Assembly: GCA_963921425.1 (NCBI GenBank)
Contig: OY992832.1
Coordinates: 31,027,489-31,091,488 of the forward strand
Direction of reading: 5' to 3'
Source: Dryas octopetala
Taxonomy: Eukaryota; Streptophyta; Magnoliopsida; Rosales; Rosaceae
Length of the DNA stretch: 64,000 nt
The notes under the pieces were generated by a model, which searched no databases, was not told the origin of the DNA, and worked only from the letters and a program-made list of their open reading frames with translations. The position numbers and the translations under genes were made by a program. Of the stretch, positions 60,266 to 64,000 are shown piece after piece (the first letter of the stretch is position 1; each line of letters begins with the position of its first letter).

Positions 60266-61664
60266 TGGGAAAGTGTGTTGTCTGGCAGACAGTGCTACTA
60301 CGCACACCATACTTCAAGATCGAAAGTATTTTTCAAACTTATTGCTTACTCATACCTCTGTGACAACCATATCAGGCCAATCCAACCTGATAGAGGGCCA
60401 TGGCAAAGCCCATTTTTATGTTGTCCAATGGTACTGAATTACCATTAATGAGGCCTTATATTTTCCAAGTTCCAGAAGAACGTTGTTGAGTTATAAGGAT
60501 ATTCGAGCCAACGGTTATCACGTTGAAACCACTGAGGAAAATGGAGTAGAATATCTTTGCATAACCTCCAATTTGTATGGCCAGAAGCGTACATTGGAAA
60601 AATTGAAATGCCTATCGAGCGGTCTCTATATGACCACCATTAGATCGATTGAGGCAAATCACATAGTTAACCAGAAGTTAACCAATTTGAGCAGTTTCTT
60701 TCTATGGCATGACCGGTTGGGATACCCAGGTCAAAGTATGATGCGCCGTATCCTCAATTCATTACACGGGCATCCCCTTACTAATAAGGATCTTGTGTTT
60801 AGTGACACACTATGCCAAACTTGCTCACTCAGAAAGTTGAATACTAGACCATCATATGCAAAGACTAGTAAAGACTCCATCCTTTTCCTGCAAATGATAC
60901 AAGGGAATATTTGTGGACCTATCCAACCACCATGCGGACCATTTAAATATTTTATGGTTTTGGTTGATGCATCGACAAAGTGATCACATGTTACACTATT
61001 GTCCACAAGAAACGCTGTTTTTGCTAAACTTCTCGCCCAGAAGGCTCACCACACGGATTATCCTATAAAGTCAAGAAGATTTGATAATGCCGGAGAGTTT
61101 ACATCGAAAACTTTCGATGATTATTGCATGCCCCTAGGGATTAATGTTGAACATCGAGTTCCTCATGTTCACACCCAGAATGGTCTCGCAGAAGCGTTCA
61201 TTAAAAGATTACAAATGATCGCACGAACCTTGGTTATGCGCACCAAGCTTCCAATTTCTGCGTGGGGCTATGCAATCTTGCATGCAGCCATGTTGGTTCG
61301 GTTGAGGCCCACTGCTACCCAACCTTACTCCGCGTTACAGCTGGTGACTAGGTACGAACCTGACGTTTCGTACTTACGCGTATTTGGGTATGCAGTTTAC
61401 GTGCCAGTTGCGCCGCTACAACGTACCAAAATGGGTCCTCAACGAACGATGGGCATATATGTCGATTATGAATCTCCATCCATTATACGCTTTTTAGAGC
61501 CCTTGACAGGCGATCTCTTTACCGCTAGATTTGCGGATTGTCACTTTGATGAGACAGTTTTCCCGCCGTTAGGGGGAGATAAGAACGTCACCGTTCCTGA
61601 AGAACGACGTGAATTGACGTGGAATGTCCCCACTATGTCTCATCTCGATCCTCGAACCGCATAA
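60266..61664 (+). pseudogene. copia protease and integrase
   Basis: A protease core reads CLADSATTHTIL, with DSA in place of the usual D(S/T)G. The integrase zinc domain is at 60690-60840 (LWHDRLGYPG ... CQTCSLRK) with both His and both Cys. An in-frame TGA at 60981-60983 breaks the core just after VLVDAST. The core continues FDNAGEFTSKTFDDY and HTQNGLAEAFIKR, so D, D and E are present. SYLRVFGYAVYV and GIYVDYESPSIIRFLEPLTG follow. It ends at 61664 before a linker. Confidence 0.85.
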
Positions 61665-62293
61665 TGTGATAGTGAAGTGCAGAGAATTCTAGATCTATAG
61701 AGTATAACTCATAATATGCCAGACGCATTCTCTGATCTAGCTAAAGTGACGAGATCACATATACTTGCTGCAAATGTGCCTGCAAGGATATCCGTCCACG
61801 AAGGACGTGTCGTCCCAGGAGGACGTGTCGTCCCAGATGGACGAGGTACATCAATAGTGGCTAACCTGTCATATGTCCCTGCCCAGAAGTGAGGTTGACC
61901 ACTAGGTTCAATATATGGACTCTTATCCCTGAAAGAGGATACATTTGGCACAAACGAGTCCTCTTGACATCGCGATCTCAATCGATCCATCTCACGAAAT
62001 AGTTCCGGATTATGGGTCCGTCCCAGAAGAGACGGCGTTGGGGGACGCTCCAACGTTTGAACCCATTCCCGAGAACATAGAGATCTCTATAAATTATGCA
62101 TGCTTAAGTGAGCTCTGGAATCGAAACGAGATTATCATCGATGATATATTTGTATTTGCGGTAGCTACCGAAATCATAACTAGCGATGACATCGAACCTC
62201 ACTCCGTTGATGAATGTCAACGTCGAGACGACTGGCCAAAATGGAAATAAGCAATCCAGGTCGAATTAGATTCCTTGACAAAGAGAAAGGTGT
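61665..62293 (+). pseudogene. copia integrase-RT linker, with short internal duplication
   Basis: Low-conservation region in several frames (HNMPDAFSDLAKVTRSHI). A 16-bp unit GGACGTGTCGTCCCAG occurs twice in tandem-like order (about 61803-61835) and encodes GRVVPGGRVVPDGRG. Stops at 61662 and later break it. Typical of the variable stretch before the reverse transcriptase. Confidence 0.6.
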
Positions 62294-63225
62294 TTGGGCC
62301 TGTCGTTCCTACACCTTCTCCATGTTAAACCTGTAGAATTTAAATGGGTATTTGTAAGGAAGCGTAATGAGAAAAACGAGATTGTGAGATACAAGGCTCG
62401 TCTAGTGGCGCAAGGATTTTCTCAACGCCCTGGGATTGATTACGAGGAAGAGTATTCCCCCGTAATGGACGTCATAACGTTCCACTACCTTATCAGTTTG
62501 GTAGTTTCTGAAAAACTGAGTATGCAGCTTATGGATGTGGTCACTGCTTATCTCTATGGGGATCTTGATACAGAGATATATATGAAAGTTCCCGAAGGAC
62601 TTAAGACACCCGATGCAAATAGTTCCAGACCACGGAACACGCTCTCCATTAGTTTGAGGCGTTCACTTTATGGATTGAAACAATCCGGACGGAGGTGGTA
62701 TAACCGTCTAAAGTAAGTATTTGATCGGGATGAGATATGTGAATAATGTTCTATGCCCTTGCGTGTTTATTAAAAACAAGTTCTGGTTTTGCTATTGTAG
62801 TTGTTTATGTCGATGACATGAATCTAATTGGCACTCCTGAAGAGATCAAGGAAACAACTAAACACCTAAAGTTGAAATTCGAGATGAAAGATCTTGGGAG
62901 AACGAATTTCTGTCTCGGCCTGGAGCTCGAGCACCATGCAGATGGAATTCTAGTCCATCAATCGAATTACATCCAGAAGATGTTAAGGCGCTTTAATGAG
63001 GATAAAGCGAAGCCTTCTAGCACGCCCATGATCGTCCGTAGTCTAGATCGTAAGAAGGATCTGTTTCGTCCCGCAGATGATAACGAAAAGATATTGGCAC
63101 CAGAAGTCCCATATCTAAGTGCAATAGGCGCATTATTGTACTTGGCTCAATGTACTAGACCGGACATCTCATTCGCTGTGAACTTGTTAGCTAGATGTAG
63201 CTCTGCGCCAACACGCCGCCACTGA
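62294..63225 (+). pseudogene. copia reverse transcriptase
   Basis: Landmarks: FKWVFVRKRNEKNEIVRYK, ARLVAQGFSQRPGIDY, EEYSPVMDVITF, MQLMDVVTAYLYGDLDTEIY and SLYGLKQSGRRWYNRL. After a stop at 62714-62716 it resumes with VVYVDDMNLIG (catalytic YVDD intact), FEMKDLGRTNFCLGLEL, YIQKMLRRF, PYLSAIGALLYLAQCTRPDI. The stop at 63223-63225 ends the connection region. Confidence 0.85.
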
Positions 63226-63384
63226 AATGGCATAAAAGACATTTTCCGCCATCTTAGAGGTACGACGGATATAGGTTTATTCTATCCCTAGCTACGCATC
63301 ATGGAATGAATCGAACCCCCTCGATCCTCGGAATGATGCCCGCCTTTTGGATATGCTGACGCAGGGTATCTATCAGACCCGCAT

Positions 63385-63849
63385 ATGGCGCGTTCTCAAA
63401 CTGGTTATGTCTTTACCATTGAGAATACAACAATATCTTGGAGGTCTACGAAACAGACCTTTGTTGCTACCTCTTCGAATCATGCTAAGATTCTAGCCCT
63501 TCACGAAGCAGTTCGTGAATGTATATGGCTAAGAGCAGTTTCCAAGCATGTTCGAACTACGTGTGGGCTGAATTCCACCACTGATGAACCAACGATTATC
63601 TATGAGGATAATGCCGCTTGCATCCAGCAGATGAAGACAGATTTCATCAAAGGAGACAACACCAAGCATATTGTACCGAAGTTCTTCTTCAATCAACAGC
63701 AACAAGAGCATCAGATGATTGAAGTCAAGCAGATCCGATCTCAAGACAACCATGCAGACCTCTTCACCAAGTCACTGCCAAATTCCACATTCTTGATGCA
63801 TGTTCGAGGTATTGGTTTGCGTAGATTGGCTGATTTACCTAGTATGTAG
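63385..63849 (+). pseudogene. copia RNase H
   Basis: Frame ARSQTGYVFTIENTTISWRS, TKQTFVATSSNHAKILALHE, AVRECIWLR, TIIYEDNAACIQQM (acidic EDN motif), TKHIVPKFFF and DLFTKSLPNSTF, ending at 63847-63849. The preceding FGYADAGYLSD-type start (about 63348-63385) is present in another frame. PPT-like AGGGGGAGT repeats follow. Confidence 0.85.
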
Positions 63850-64000
63850 TCTTCAGGGGGAGTCGACATCAGGGGGAGTATCCCGAAGCATACTCGCTTG
63901 ACCATCGTGTACTCTTTTGTCCTTCGTCCAGGGTTATTTTGTCCCACTGGGTTTTGTTACCTGGCAAGATTTTAATGAGGCACATCTTGGCATGGTCACC

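Larger units (their letters stand above)
57334..64000 (+). mobile_element. Ty1/copia element with long GC-rich leader (3' end outside window)
   Basis: 5' LTR 57334-57512, PBS region, ~1.5-kb leader, gag (59040-60063), protease/integrase (about 60266-61664), reverse transcriptase (about 62280-63225) and RNase H (63385-63849). Near the end are G-rich AGGGGGAGT motifs (63855-63883). The 3' LTR is not reached by 64000. Frameshifts and stops break the gag-pol frame, so it is non-autonomous or dead, but all domains are recognisable in order. Confidence 0.85.

Overview
The window is nuclear DNA of a eudicot plant. Genes are intron-rich with GT-AG splice sites, spacers are AT-rich, and LTR retrotransposons of the Ty1/copia and Ty3/gypsy types, foldback MITEs and a TIR-class NBS-LRR relic are all present. 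TIR-type NLR genes are missing from grasses, so a dicot is implied. The style suggests a rosid, but I cannot name the species from sequence alone.

The left half (1-29,000) is transposon-dominated. It opens with the chromodomain end and 3' LTR of a Ty3 chromovirus. Next comes a probable solo LTR, then a 5.1-kb element with ~60-bp inverted ends and a near-perfect 9-bp target duplication (Mutator-like) that holds a broken copia gag/protease. Against it lies a decayed copia element (8.44-16.15 kb) split twice by members of one LTR family (10744-12733 and 14151-15728, each with a 5-bp duplication). That copia stops abruptly in its RNase H domain and is joined directly to a TIR-NBS-LRR pseudogene (16.15-19.5 kb) lacking its 5' half. 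At 21928-28824 is an almost intact non-autonomous LTR retrotransposon (LARD-like): two ~3-kb LTRs, a ~0.9-kb interior with PBS, PPT and gag scraps, and a perfect TCAAG duplication. Its LTRs carry a 50/51-bp tandem array in which every unit is a hairpin.

The right half holds the host genes: a small unknown protein (31239-31760), an early-nodulin-like phytocyanin (34529-35445), a 14-exon fumarylacetoacetase for the last step of tyrosine breakdown (46835-51132), a BAG5-type IQ/BAG co-chaperone (51649-52284), a membrane-anchored GH5 endo-beta-mannanase (53153-55390) and a minus-strand secreted cysteine-rich peptide (55667-55966). These are independent housekeeping or cell-wall genes, not an operon. 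They are separated by LTR debris, a minus-strand copia with one clear LTR, and foldback MITEs, one of them inside the last fumarylacetoacetase intron.

The right edge (57334-64000) is a copia element with a 179-bp LTR, an unusual ~800-bp GC-rich CAG/GCTGCC leader ending in a tRNA-like Pol III promoter motif on the minus strand, and a frameshifted gag-pol. Its 3' LTR lies beyond the window. The least expected structures are the hairpin array in the LARD LTRs, the GC-rich leader with the tRNA-like unit, and the cysteine-rich peptide.
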